A stretch of DNA of 64,000 nucleotides from Nannochloris sp. 'desiccata'. Taxonomy: Eukaryota; Chlorophyta; Trebouxiophyceae; Chlorellales; Chlorellaceae. The stretch is from contig JAGTXX020000006.1 in the NCBI GenBank assembly GCA_019044685.2, positions 1,755,501-1,819,500 on the forward strand, read 5' to 3'. Below are positions 22,001 to 34,693 of the stretch, piece after piece (positions within the stretch are counted from its first letter, which is position 1; each line of letters begins with the position of its first letter). The notes under the pieces are model-generated. The model was not told the origin of the DNA, made no database searches, and saw nothing but the letters and a program-made list of their open reading frames with translations. The translations under genes were made by a program, and so were the position numbers.

Positions 22001-25000
22001 CGCATAGTAGAATCTTTGCTTTTGATTCCAGGATAAGTCAACGCTAAAACAGAATCAAGATTCTTTTCTAGCACAGATTTAACAGAAATATTGAGTAAAG
22101 CAGCGAGAAGTTCCAAGCCAGAGCTATCTTGAAGCAGCACCATAGGTCCGACAAGTGAGGAAACACAGGCAGAGGCAAAAGTAGCTGCATCTACAGCTGC
22201 TTCAGGAGAAGGAGCTACCAAACTGCGTACAGCAACAAGGGTATCGATACCTCCTCCTTCTACCAACCACGAATGCATGAGCTGTGGTCCATAGACAGAA
22301 GCGTAAGCATAGCGAGAAGGGTAGCCAAGCGCACGTGCAAGCCAATCTAAGGTCGTCGAGACAAGACCGATGCTATAGCTGGCCAAAGAAGCTTCGCGGA
22401 CTAGTTTAAGCAGACAAGGGAGCTCGAAGCTACCACACGCAGCAGCAGTTTCACCCAGCATGAAAATTGACGTTTCTAGACGCTCAAGCTGTGTTTCGCC
22501 TAATCCACTATCAGAAGCCATGCCCGCTACTCCAGTAGTAAAATCAATTTTATTCGAAGCAAGATCGAGTTTAGAGGCAATATCATTAAATAATCCACTC
22601 GGATCAGAGAGTCTAAGAAAGACAGTTTGAATAAGACGAGACGCTGCTATGCGTGCTGCGTATTGGTCATCGTTGACTAAATTTGCTACTGCCTCGATAG
22701 CCAAATCAGGAGTCAATGAAGTACCACTACCACTGCTAAAGAAATCTTTGACGGAAAGACCAAGTGCAGCAACACGCGCTAAGGAGATACGTAATGCACA
22801 CGATGTGCCTATCTCTTCATTTTCTTGTCTCTTCGCAGCAGCAAAACATTGCCCCGCAATGCTGGCTGCAACGCCCATCACTACTGCAGTTTCTAATCCA
22901 TGTGGAGCTGCCAAGGCTTCTACTAAGACCAATATTCTCTCTAAAACAAACTCTAAACGGCCATACGGAACACTTGCCCCCTTTTCCACCTTCCAAGAGA
23001 GCACCCCCCCTGTATTTCCACCATCAAGCTCCGCCAACGCTTTGCGTGAAATGGTCGGCCCTTCATGAAACCTCAAATCAAGCGCAGCACACCCAGCATT
23101 GACCAAAGCTCCTACTAAAAGCAAATGTACCGGATAAGGTAATGGGTTTCCAGTACGTGTAGTAGGATTCTGTGCAGAATACCCTGGTTTTGTTTGACCC
23201 AGGACCTTTTCCACAGAAGCAGCAGATTTAACAGGGAGGACCGTTCCTAATTGAGCAAGTAAGGAAGCACAGCGGAGTTTATATACCCTAGATAATGAGG
23301 CTGTAGATTGTACAGAAAGCTGCGTAGATTTAATATCTTTACCGTACCTTTGTGTACCTCCACCCCCGTAGCCACCTACAATAGGAGCGGTTGCACCCAC
23401 GTCAAGGTCATCATCAAACGCAGCGACAGTGGGTACGACGGAAAATTGTGTAGGTGCTTGCGTAGCTACAGCAGCTGCAGCAGTTTTCGCGACAGCGGAA
23501 GCTTCCATAGTAAACACAGATTCTAAATAGGGCAATATCTCTGCGAATGGCATGGCCAAATCAATGGAATTTGTTGCTGTTTGGTGGCGACGCAAGGCAG
23601 CGGTCAAAGCAATCAACCCAGCATGCTCAGCAGGAGTTAACCCATCGACAGTACAGATAACACAAGCAATAGCAACACCAGCATCCGCCAGCGCAGTTTT
23701 AATTTGAATACCTAGAGGATAATCTAGTTTCCAACAAGAAGGGAGAGAGCCTGCATTACTTGTCTTTGTTGTAAGGGCGACGGAGGCGGCAACGTTGATG
23801 GCAGCAGCACAGCCTGTCAGTAAACGAGACAACCACTCTCCCCTCATGCTTGCAGGCACTTCAAAGCTTGCAGGTGGGTTTTGTAGACTCATTTGCAGCA
23901 TAATTTGCAGCATAGAGGCGAGTTGTTCGTGCATTTGAACACCTGCAGGTGCTGGGGCCGCGTGCTGTGCGGGACGAGCACGAGAAACCTGCTGTGCTGT
24001 GCTGTCCGCGTCAGCGATTCTCGCTTTTGCGCGCATGTAGGTGGAACCACAGATCATAGATGCAATTTTGTGTTCATCTGCTTCGTCAACTTCCCACCAA
24101 ATCCAGGCCTGCTGCGCCTGCTGCGGGTGGATCAAGCCTAAAGAAGGAGGCCGCTCGGTAATCGAAGTACCACTGCTGCCATCAAGAGAAGGACTAAAGC
24201 CCTGCTGTCTAGCACCAATTTTAGTCACATCAAGCCTTAAAAACGCTTCTCCTGCATCCACTATTTCCGCAGCAGGTACCTTACAAGACCATTTTACAGC
24301 CGCTTGTTCCCAAAGACCAGCATGCGCAGCAGAGTCTGCTCCAGCACGCAGCGCAGCAGCCAGCAGAGAGACTCCAGAAGGGCTGGGATCCCACTGCAAC
24401 AGCGGTAATCCCCATAAAGTATGAGATGTCGATGGAATAATACATAAGCTACGATGTGCGATGCTAGAAAGCGCCCATAATACACAGTCAAGCTCAGCTA
24501 CAGGAGGCTCTAAGAGCTGAGCACCAGCAACGAGTGCAGACCACATTTGCTGCCAGAGTTCTGCTTTCTCGGAAAAAAGGTCACTTTCGGGCTGACTAGA
24601 CAGTGCTAATGCATGTACATAACGCAACAACCATAAGAGATCACTGGATTTAGGTCTATCAGCTGTCGAAGCAGCAGCCCACGTGGCAAACGCAGCAGGC
24701 AAAGCAGCGACAGCATGACGCAGCCACTCCATATGTTGCTCAGCAGGGAATGCGAGGGAGTACTGGAGCAATACGGTGGAAGCTATAGGCGCAGCTGCAT
24801 TAGGAAGAGAAGAAGCAAGCTGGCCCAAGGCAGGAAGAGCGGGAGTAGAGCTTCTCGCTCGTTTTGCTGGGCGGAGACTAGGACCTGCTGCTGCTTCACC
24901 GTCACAGCCATTATCATCGCTGATTTCTTCTTTGTTGCTAGTCGAGGTATTCGATTCGTCTAGAATTTCAGAATCATGGGCGTACGTAGCTGCAAGTAAG

Positions 25001-26322
25001 CTGAGAAGAGCGTGCTGCGCTGGGACAAGCGGAGCAGCTACAGTGCCATGGAAACTAGCTCGCCTGCAGAGGGAAAAAAATGACTGAAGAGTAAAAATAT
25101 AAAATAAAACAATCTGCTCCTGGCATTAGTTTCTATTATACTACCTACCACTGTGGCTTTTCTACCTCTGTATCAGCCCAATTTCTCAAATCAATCATCT
25201 GCTGTCCCCTCTCTACCGCCCCCAACACCAACATCATTCTTAAATACTGCACGCCACACGCTTTCAGCTTGGTATCCTTCCCTTTAACCGCCATAAGTGC
25301 AGCTTTATGCAGTTCAGTGTGTAGAGTAGGAGTAGAAGCTGCTACGTCAACGCCGCTTATACTTAAAAAGGCATTGACTGCTCCGAAAACTCCGACGCCA
25401 GCACGTGATAACGTATTACTACTACTTTCTTGCAACACTGAGCCTAGAGATCCAAACAATTCGAGCATACTGACAAGGAGATCTGGTGCTGGTTCACCAG
25501 GGTAGCTGTTTAATAACAAGCTCAGCATGCCCAGCACACGATTTGCATCTTCAGAGACGATATTTGTTGCTTTTTCAAGCCATTTCAAATGGAGTTCGAC
25601 CAGTCGATCCCAGTCGGTTAGTTTTGCAGCGGCACAGTACTCTGGCTCGGCTAAAAGAAGCTTTAAAATACTCAAATAGTCCCGACCTGTCGGGGAGGTT
25701 GCTGAGAGATCGTTGACATCGAGAATTTCGCCAATGTGTTGGAACAGTGTGGCAGCACGGCGGACCAACAGCCCTCGACTACCTGATCGCCTTTCTTCCT
25801 CGGCAAGCATGATGATACGCCGCATGGTGGTCGTGACATTTGCTTCGACAGCTTTTTGTTTTGTGCGTGCAGTTTGGACTTGTTCCAAGACATAGGAAGC
25901 GAATTTGTTGGCGAGACCTGGCCATGTTGTGGCTGCAAGCAAAGATTAATGAAGTGCAATTTAGAGGCAAGAATGGCAGGAGAGGGTGAGGGCAGAAGAG
26001 CCAATTATTCTGAAATCAATACTGAAACGCACTCTTTAAGGGAGCTGTCGGGTGTAAGCTAAGGGTCTGATCATCGATTGCATGTAGGTAATCTACACTA
26101 TCGAGAATGCTGTTTAAATTTTTCACAGCCTCCTGCAAGATGCACACATTCTCAATTCTCGATCACGTTCAGTTTTAGAGCAACAATAACAAACAAAAGC
26201 AAATCCATCGCAGTTACAATATCACGGACCTTTCGTTTAGTGACTCGGCTATCCCCTAGGAGCGTGAGGAACCCAGAGACGCTCTTTTCTAAAGCAGCTA
26301 CAAGTGAATGTGATCTCGACAT
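16080..26322 (-). CDS. ATM: ATM serine/threonine kinase (PIKK), full length
   Basis: Six exons in matching phase: 26230-26322, 26033-26132, 25149-25932, 20260-25063, 17433-20152 and 16080-17304, about 3,241 aa. ATM senses DNA double-strand breaks in the nucleus and phosphorylates checkpoint and repair proteins. The N-terminal TAN motif spans the first intron (LLGDSRVTKRK then EAVKNLNSIL). A long HEAT-repeat region fills the 4.8-kb exon, and the FAT region fills the 2.7-kb exon. The kinase domain shows GGADDMRQDAVMQQVF, the catalytic loop GLGDRHCSNILIDE, HIDLG (the DFG equivalent) and PFRLTGNVVDGMG. The protein ends with a FATC domain (MDPNNLARHYIGWMPFL). Lobe order and FATC ending distinguish ATM from TOR and ATR. 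The donor of intron 1 (GTCCGT) and of intron 2 (GTGCGT) are less common but are demanded by phase and homology. Confidence 0.93.
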
Positions 26323-27497
26323 GCTGCAGCTAGTTGGCAGGCGATACACGCGCTAATTATTGAAATGCATTGTTTAGTTGTCAAGAATTAATTGCGAGAC
26401 AAGTGATATCCGCGTAGCGGATTAATTTTTTTTTCTCCCCAGGCTGGCAGCTTTGAATTTAAGGAACGACTCGGGGGTGGCCTGTGAAGCTCGATGCTTC
26501 TCACGATCCCTCGAGCCACCCTCTTCGGTGTATTTTGTTTTGTACTATAGATGAACTACAATCTTACTTTTGAGCTGATGATATCTTTTGTTCTACTAAT
26601 ATTCTTATACTCTATCTTGTAAACAGTTATTCAAATCGTCATGCAGGCCAAAAGCAGTCGCAGACAATCTGATGGAGGTGCCAACGATGGTTCTGCCGGC
26701 CAAGGGGCAAGATGATGATTGCCTTTCATAAACTAGAATATAAAGACAGTGCAGCTACCTAATTCAAGAAGTTCTTGTTACATAATGACGATTTCAATAG
26801 CATATGGAGAGGTAGGGTTGATAGATGTAGGGCAGCTGCACTAAATGTGGTAATTAAAAGCTTAGCGGTGGCTGGCGGTGGAGACGAAGAAGAAAATACC
26901 TGCTGCATCAATCCCAATTGGGATAAAAAGCCAGTGTAGCTACGTATGAACAGGTCAATTCACAACTTACGGTGGGTGAGGCAGTAGATGACCGCGTGGT
27001 GCCGGGGGTTTCCATATCGCTTGTTGTTGCTATTCGGCAGCCACTGGTGGCTCGAGGGCGGTGGCAGGTTATTTCCCGCGGCAAGTTTTTTTCGGACGAG
27101 GTTTGGTTTTTCTCAAGGCAGCAGCGACCCATACAATAAGATAGCACGCGCAGCGGGGTATTGAAAGTGCTGATGACAATGATTTGATGTCGCGGGTGCT
27201 GAAAATCAGGGGTGCAGACGCAGCAAGTGATCAGGAGTCTCCCGAGAGATCATAAACATTGTGATCCTCGCAGCACTGGTGGCGAGCAGGCATTCGTTGT
27301 AATTTTCTCTTTGCGGGAATTGCTAAAAACGGCGTTTAAATTCCCTCTCCCAGCCACCTGCCAGCTGATACTAAAGGCGACACACTCAGTGACTGTGACA
27401 AAATTCTTTACGCTGCCCGTGCTGAGAAGATCAACCCACTTAAATCCTTCAGAGACGGTCAAGAATAACCATATTAAAGATATTAAAGAGCATCACG
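26323..27497. other. 1.2-kb divergent spacer with strong hairpin and exon-like stretches, no gene assigned
   Basis: This lies between the ATM start and the Ap4A phosphorylase start. It contains a long hairpin at 26475-26521 (GGGTGGC/GCCACCC outside, GAAGC/GCTTC inside) just after a pyrimidine-rich acceptor-like site near 26441. There is also a 25-codon ORF at 26641-26718 preceded by an acceptor-like CTTGTAAACAG. An exon-like open stretch runs from about 26950 to 27143 on the plus strand. TGATGA and CTGA boxes near 27170-27200 recall C/D snoRNAs but are unpaired with any stem. No family is recognised. A short spliced gene, small RNAs or an unusually long promoter are all possible. Confidence 0.4.
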
Positions 27498-28652
27498 ATG
27501 ATGCCGATTGCCGGTCAGTTGCGAGCTGGACTCCCATTTCCCAACCAATTGAAATTACCTCCATTCCGCAGATTTAGATCACAATTTGGCAATATCCATA
27601 AAAAACAAAACCCCGTCGTCTCCTCTCAGCGGCAACAGCAACAGTGCTGCAACGAAACACCAACTATGCAAACAACAAAACTGTGGGAGGATATTGTAGA
27701 GACCTATGACAAAGCTCAAGCTGCTCAAGCTTCGACCATCACCGACACGTCCACTGATGTTTATGTTGATAATGACGTGCCCTTCATTTTAAAAATAGCC
27801 TCAGTCCTTCGTGACAAACCCAAAGGCTCTTTACCTACCAATAATGATAGCCACAACTCAAGTAATTCTCCAAAACTAAAGAAAGATTGGCGGAACCCTT
27901 TTCTACCTCCAGACAAAGATCTTTTCGTCTGCCACTTGTCGTCAACCCACAGCTTGGTCTTAAACAAATTTAATATAGTCCCCTACCACGCGTTGGTTAT
28001 TACTCGAGAGTTCGTTCCACAGGAAGAGCCACTTACTGCTGCAGATTTTAGTGCCACGTGGCAAGTGCTCACGGCTATGCCACGTGGCGGTCTCTCATAT
28101 TTCAACAGAGGTCCTGTGTCGGGTGCTAGTCAGCCACATAAGCACATGCAAATAGTGCCTTTACCATTAAACAGCTCCCTGTTAAATAGTGGTAATGGTG
28201 ATGTATTGCTTCAAGACCCACCATTTTGGCCTGCGATTGCTGAAACGACCGCTGGAAAACCAACATGGAGTGCAGGGGTGACGTCGGTCTCCCGTTTTCC
28301 TTTTGCTAATTTTGTTGCTCGTATTGATAGCACCGCGAGCGTTAGTGATGCTGGAGAAATGCTTGCTAAGACACATGCTACGCTTGTAGATCTTGCTTTC
28401 AAGGCAGCTACAATGAATATTAAAAGTTTCCCGCAAGCAGCAGAGGTTGATGTTTCCAATTTTTCATATAATACGATCGCCACTAAAGAGTTTATCATGG
28501 TAGTGCCTCGTAGTAAAGAAGGCAGCGGACCTTTAAATTGTAATGCCATGGCCTTTGCTGGATCATTCTTTGTACGGGGTGCTGATGAATTGGCATTTAT
28601 CAAAGAAAAAGGGCCTTTTGAAATTTTGAAAGACGTTGGGGTCGTTCCTTGA
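27498..28652 (+). CDS. Ap4A phosphorylase / ATP adenylyltransferase (APA1/2-like)
   Basis: Single exon, 384 aa. This HIT-superfamily enzyme cleaves diadenosine tetraphosphate with phosphate to give ATP and ADP. The catalytic histidine motif is GASQPHKHMQIVPLP, and the upstream NKFNIVPYHALVITREF and the later EFIMVVPRSKEG segments match the yeast Apa1/Apa2 family, as does the paired N-terminal and C-terminal domain order. The first 50 or so residues are Pro/Gln/Arg-rich with few acids and could be an organellar targeting peptide. A second in-frame ATG near residue 56 (MQTTKLWEDIVETYDKA) would give a protein starting at the usual family position, so the true start is uncertain. Confidence 0.9.
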   Translation: MMPIAGQLRAGLPFPNQLKLPPFRRFRSQFGNIHKKQNPVVSSQRQQQQCCNETPTMQTTKLWEDIVETYDKAQAAQASTITDTSTDVYVDNDVPFILKIASVLRDKPKGSLPTNNDSHNSSNSPKLKKDWRNPFLPPDKDLFVCHLSSTHSLVLNKFNIVPYHALVITREFVPQEEPLTAADFSATWQVLTAMPRGGLSYFNRGPVSGASQPHKHMQIVPLPLNSSLLNSGNGDVLLQDPPFWPAIAETTAGKPTWSAGVTSVSRFPFANFVARIDSTASVSDAGEMLAKTHATLVDLAFKAATMNIKSFPQAAEVDVSNFSYNTIATKEFIMVVPRSKEGSGPLNCNAMAFAGSFFVRGADELAFIKEKGPFEILKDVGVVP

Positions 28653-28953
28653 TTGTCATTATCATGTAGTCTCTAATCAATTTTGACTCTACGATTTCAT
28701 CAATCGGTATTCTAGATGTGATACTTCATAAATAAATAGGTACAGAGTAGATAAAAAGAAAGAAAGAAATGAGAGAAAGCTAGAAAAGTAAGCAACCTCG
28801 ACAGAACCTGATCTGATCAAGTATTGAAAAAGGAACAAAATTAAATGGTATGAAATGATCTACTCGTCTTGTCAAAAGAAGAAGAGGGAAAAAGAAAGAA
28901 AAGACATTCCTTGATAATTAGGATTTTTGCTCCTTTTTTTTTCCCCTGCGTCT
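28653..28953. other. Convergent 3' spacer, purine-rich
   Basis: About 300 bp between the stops of the Ap4A phosphorylase gene and the P4H gene. AAAG/GAAA-rich stretches (28755-28800, 28870-28905) are the only visible structure. Confidence 0.5.
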
Positions 28954-30172
28954 CTACTGCCCACCATTCCCAACACTAAGTACCTTCCCTCGCAATCCTT
29001 TTTGTCCAATACCGACACCACCATTGGCATTATTCGCACGAGAAGAAGAATCTTCACATTTCCCACATGATTTTCTGCATCCAGAAAGCATATATCCAGG
29101 ATTTTTGTCGCACTCTCCCCACGCCGCCCACTCCTCGCACCGATCATTTGTGTCGTGGCAGCCACCTGGATTTGCTTTTACTCCTCCTGTATTAAACGGT
29201 CCCACGTGAATCCATTTTGTGGCGCTATATTTGGTCCCTTTTAATGTCGGGCAGCTGCCGTGTAAAGATTTTGTATCTTCCTTTCCATCAGGGTGTAAGC
29301 TATAAAACAGTAAGGCATTGCCACGGACTGATTTTACCGCCAGTCCTTTTTTGGCACATTCAGACCATTCTGGGCCTGTTACCTTGGGAGAGCCCATTGG
29401 AAACACCGTTTCGCCTCCTTCCTCGGGTGTGGTAAGGTACATAAGTACCGTAGCAACGCGTTGACCGCCGTGGGAAGGGTCAGAATTGACTTTATCATGA
29501 AAATAATCTGTGTGTGGCTCGTACTTCTGGCCATTGATATATTTCAAAATTTGAAGAGACTCTCCGTTTTCTTCCGGAATCATGGTTACGTGGCCTAATC
29601 TCTTTTCAATACGTGCAACGACGTCATCTTCGTGGTGATTAAGGAAGGTTCCTGAAGAAGTACGTACTTCTGAGTCTACACTGCCGCCAGTTTTTGAGTC
29701 GACGACAGTGGATTTTCGAAGACGCCCTTCTGCGAGATTGATGAGATGGTCGCATTCTTCCTCGGATAAGAAATTGTGAAAGAGGAATGCACGAGGTTCC
29801 CATGAAATTTGTTCTACCTTGCCACGCCAAATTTCCTGCACATCAATTAATTGATCAGAAGAACAGAAGGATTAGTAACAAAATAGGAGTGAGCGGGGGT
29901 CCAAGGAAAAAAGAAATACGATTGTGAGTTGAACACGCTGCTGACTTGTAGAAGCGTACCTTGCCAACTTCCCCATAGCCTACAGATCCATCAGTGTATT
30001 CGGCGTGGGCTACACTTGGGAGCTCGCCCTTCCAGCCAGGAAATCTATCTGTGTCTTCAATGTAGGTGTCCAATGCAATCGCCGTGTTTGTAATCCCGCC
30101 GCAAACAATGCACAGAAATATTGCACATTTAGCGAGGGGATAGCTAGTCATTGCTGCCCAGGGGTATCCCAT
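28954..30172 (-). CDS. Secreted/ER prolyl 4-hydroxylase with C-terminal ShKT domain
   Basis: Exons 29960-30172 and 28954-29835 join in phase 0 (YGEVGK/EIWRGK); 364 aa. The start carries a signal-peptide-like hydrophobic core (CAIFLCIVCGG) with cleavage likely near residue 35. The catalytic 2-oxoglutarate/Fe(II) dioxygenase domain begins at WEPRAFLFHNFLS. The iron ligands are HTDYFHD and the later His in DTKSLHGSCP, with the 2-oxoglutarate Lys in YSATKWIH. After it comes a six-cysteine ShK toxin-like domain (CHDTNDRCEEWAAWGEC through CRKSCGKC), as in many plant and algal P4Hs. It should hydroxylate proline in secreted or cell-wall glycoproteins in the ER/Golgi. The ATG at 30172 is the first one in frame; another ATG seven codons later (residue 8) is also possible. 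Confidence 0.93.
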
Positions 30173-30528
30173 GCCAGTGCAACCCTTTGACCTCAAAGTT
30201 TCTCCAGGAATGGCGTTTTAAATCTTGACTGCAGAGTTGCCTCCAAAGAAATGCACTACTGGGTAGCTCTTTTCATAAACTGAGAAAGAAAAATATAGGG
30301 ATAATAACCCCCTTTTTCTCAGCGTTGCCCGTTTTTTCCAGACAAATTTGCACTGACGCTGCGCTCTGTCTGGCTTCCGCTGTAGCAGCAACTCGTAGGT
30401 GTGAAAATTTCTTTAAATATTGGGCAAAATGTTACACAAACACGAATGCATACTATATCAAATAAAGGGAATTAGGCTGGCAGAGCAGCATGTGCTCAAA
30501 TACATATATTTCAATATATATTTTACAA
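30173..30528. other. 356-bp spacer between HCCS 3' end and P4H 5' end
   Basis: Both flanking genes are on the minus strand, so this holds the P4H promoter and the HCCS 3' region. No RNA gene or repeat is seen. Confidence 0.5.
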
Positions 30529-31473
30529 CTACCGTTTCTGCTGTCCATTCATCGCCGCTGCCGCCTGTCCTACACTCCCCTGCTGCCACGTCACAGGACA
30601 CGGCAGCCCATACGCAGCAAACGTCGTATAAATACCCATTTTTACACGATCTAGAGCAGCTTCTGGGGAATCTAGAGCTGGTCGCACTATCGTTTCAAAA
30701 GCATCTGGACTTCCCGCTTTGTCTTCATCAAAGTAAAAGTCGATCACATAGCGAACTTCTTTTCCACATCGATCTACATACCAGTCGTGACGATCAAACG
30801 GTAATGGACCTCCAAACCAGGATCGAATGCGTGCTAAGGGAGAAAGGTCGTCGGGACGTCCGAGAAAACGTAGTAGTGTCGGTTGACCACATTCTTCTTT
30901 GTGGAGAAGTTCCCACATTCTAACTTCTTGCCATGTTATTTCATTCATACTGTTGTGAGCATCGACAACAGCATCCATGTCATCCTCTGTAACATCATCA
31001 CCTTTACCTTTGCGTTTAAGAGCTGCACGTGAGAAGACAAAAGAGAAATTTAGAGTCAATTTTTAAAAAGTAAGAGACGGTAAAAAGATTTCCATATTTG
31101 AAAACAAAACAAACATACCATTATAAAACATTTGTGGGGAGGGATATACCCATGTAGATTGTGTACCACCCTTGGGGATGTTGGATACGACACGGTCAGT
31201 GGAGATGAGCTTCTTCTGACCAGGGCACGGTTGTTGGTTGGGCTCAAGCGGCATGTTATTTTTTGGGTCTAGAATGTCCAAGCCTTCTACAACTAGCTGC
31301 CCTGTTGATGCAGCAGCATTGGAATCTGGGTCATTAATGCGTTGGTTATACACGTTGTAGACTGCTTGATTGCGATAGCGCTCGGGAACTGGGCAGGCAG
31401 ATTCCTCAGGTGGTGATGAAAGGTTGGGGCTGGCCGCAGGAGGCGGCCCCTCTCTGCTAACCTTATTACCCAT
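30529..31473 (-). CDS. HCCS: Holocytochrome c synthase (cytochrome c heme lyase)
   Basis: Exons 31119-31473 and 30529-31022 join in phase 1 at MFYNA/LKRKG; 282 aa. The enzyme attaches heme to apocytochrome c in the mitochondrial intermembrane space (system III). Seen are the N-terminal CP heme-regulatory-type motif (ACPVPERY), NNMPLEPNQQPCPGQ, STDRVVSNIPKGG, WVYPSPQMFYNA and the C-terminal heme lyase signature GRPDDLSPLA, PFDRHDWYVDRCG and VRYVIDFYFDED. The gene starts 172 bp from the divergent MSI1 gene. Confidence 0.95.
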
Positions 31474-31646
31474 ATATCAGAATTAAGTTGACAAAATAAT
31501 AGGCGATATTGTAAACTTTTGCAACTTTAATAAACTTGAAGTTGGTGAAGGAAGAAGGAACGAGCTTCCATTTTTTAAAATTTGGAGCTTTTCTCAAGAA
31601 GCTCAACCTCGGGTAAGCTATTCAATTGCTTTAAAAACACTTCAAA
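31474..31646. promoter_or_regulatory. Short divergent promoter region, HCCS and MSI1
   Basis: Only 173 bp separate the two outward-facing start codons, so both core promoters and 5'UTRs must lie here. No specific element is identified. Confidence 0.6.
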
Positions 31647-33142
<1,496 letters not shown>

Positions 33143-33350
33143 AGTACTGCTTGCTGTTTATTTTTCTAGGTGAAAGTTGGCGATGACCTCGCCTTGCATC
33201 ATCTTTTTGAAAACCTCTCATTTTAATCGCTTTTCGTTAAGAAAAAAGTTATAAAATCATATTTGTGTAATTTGACTCCTGACAGGTAAAGCCAGTGTTT
33301 AAGAGCAAGCATTTGAATGCGCATTTCCTGTCCTGAATCTGATCAAATTA

Positions 33351-34379
33351 ATGCTGAAAAAGTTATCAGTGGTTCAAAAGCAGCTCGTTTTCTCGTCTCC
33401 TCGCCTGCAAGCTAACAACTTTTATCTGCCGCAAGTACCTATACCGCGGGGAAATACTCTACCCGAGCATAAAAAAAAGTTTTCTTCTTCCAACATTGCG
33501 ACCACAACTTGCCCCGCAGTTCTAGCAACAAACCCCATAATGGGTCTCGATACAAGGGCAGCCACTCTCATTGGTGCAGCCATCGTCGATTTCGGGATTC
33601 AAATCGTAGGCTGGGCACTTGCTGTCGCCTTGAAAAGTGAAAAATTTTACGATTTTCTCGGCACCATCGCCTACCTGGCTGTTGCTCTTGACTCTCTTTC
33701 GTACGGCGGATTCTATTACACCAGGCAGCTGGTCATGACTACTATGGTATGTGTATGGACTCTCAGGCTAGGCAGTTTTCTTGTATTACGTGTAATCAAG
33801 ACTGGGGGTGACTCCCGTTTCGACACCCTCAAGCACCAGCCGCTAAATTTTCTCGTTGCCTGGCTTTTACAAGGAGTCTGGGTTTGGATAGTTAGTTTAC
33901 CATTGTTATTATTAAATTCTGCATCAAGTAACCCTGCATTGGGTGCATGGACGGATATTCTGGGTCAGATCCTTTGGGCTATTGGATTTCTTGTAGAAAC
34001 GACTGCAGACTTTCAAAAATTAGCTTTCAAGTCAAATCCCCAAAACAAAGGAAAATTTATAAACACAGGTTTATGGAAGTACGCTCGGTTTCCCAACTAT
34101 TTTGGGGAGATTTGTTTGTGGATTGGGGTGTTTTTAGGTTGCTGTGCTACCTTTACAGGGGCGGAGTGGGCTTCAGTAGCTTCCCCATTATTTGTTGCAT
34201 TTTTACTGTTGTTTGTGAGCGGCGTACCGCTGCAAGAGCGCCAGGCTCAAGAAAGATGGGGTAATGATCCTGCGTATGTGGCACATAGGGCACAAACGAA
34301 TTTATTGGTCCCTATACCGATTCCTGCAGCGTGGAGGAGGAAGATCAGCAGCTATCCTCCTCGGAACCCTGAAGAGTAG
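33351..34379 (+). CDS. DUF1295 / steroid 5-alpha-reductase-like membrane protein
   Basis: Single exon, 342 aa. About 60 N-terminal residues are basic and Ser/Pro-rich and look like a plastid or mitochondrial targeting peptide; an internal ATG (MGLDTRAATL, near residue 64) could start the mature form. Roughly six or seven hydrophobic helices follow. DUF1295 family motifs seen are RFDTLKHQPLNFLVAWLLQG, FVETTADFQKLAFKS-like sequence, NTGLWKYARFPNYFGEI (the cofactor-binding YxRxPNYFGE pattern) and a C-terminal LQERQAQERWG. Family members resemble NADPH-dependent ene-reductases acting on lipids, but the substrate is unknown. Confidence 0.85.
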   Translation: MLKKLSVVQKQLVFSSPRLQANNFYLPQVPIPRGNTLPEHKKKFSSSNIATTTCPAVLATNPIMGLDTRAATLIGAAIVDFGIQIVGWALAVALKSEKFYDFLGTIAYLAVALDSLSYGGFYYTRQLVMTTMVCVWTLRLGSFLVLRVIKTGGDSRFDTLKHQPLNFLVAWLLQGVWVWIVSLPLLLLNSASSNPALGAWTDILGQILWAIGFLVETTADFQKLAFKSNPQNKGKFINTGLWKYARFPNYFGEICLWIGVFLGCCATFTGAEWASVASPLFVAFLLLFVSGVPLQERQAQERWGNDPAYVAHRAQTNLLVPIPIPAAWRRKISSYPPRNPEE

Positions 34380-34693
34380 TTTAACTGTTTTTTTCCTTTA
34401 ACTAAATTTAGCGACTCTAATATTGTACTTACGCCATGTTGATTATTACTCTCTGGGTTAGGTTACTATGGCATCGGTCTAGACTATACCTTTGCTATGC
34501 AGTTTATTTGTTACACTACAAAATCTCAGCAATCTCTAGAAAATATTAAACACATTATTTAACCTCTTTTAGTTTTTACCTCAAAGCACCGATAAATCCA
34601 AAACACAGTGGCTGAATATTTAATTTATTCACCGACTGTGAAAATCTACAGAAAATTTAGGGTGGATTTGAGGGACAGCAGAACACGACCCAT
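34380..34693. other. Convergent 3' spacer
   Basis: This separates the stops of the DUF1295 and LHCA1 genes. It is AT-rich; I see no further feature. Confidence 0.5.

Noticed and set aside
27165..27205. C/D snoRNA boxes TGATGA and CTGA
   Set aside because: No terminal stem brings the boxes together and there is no clear guide stretch.
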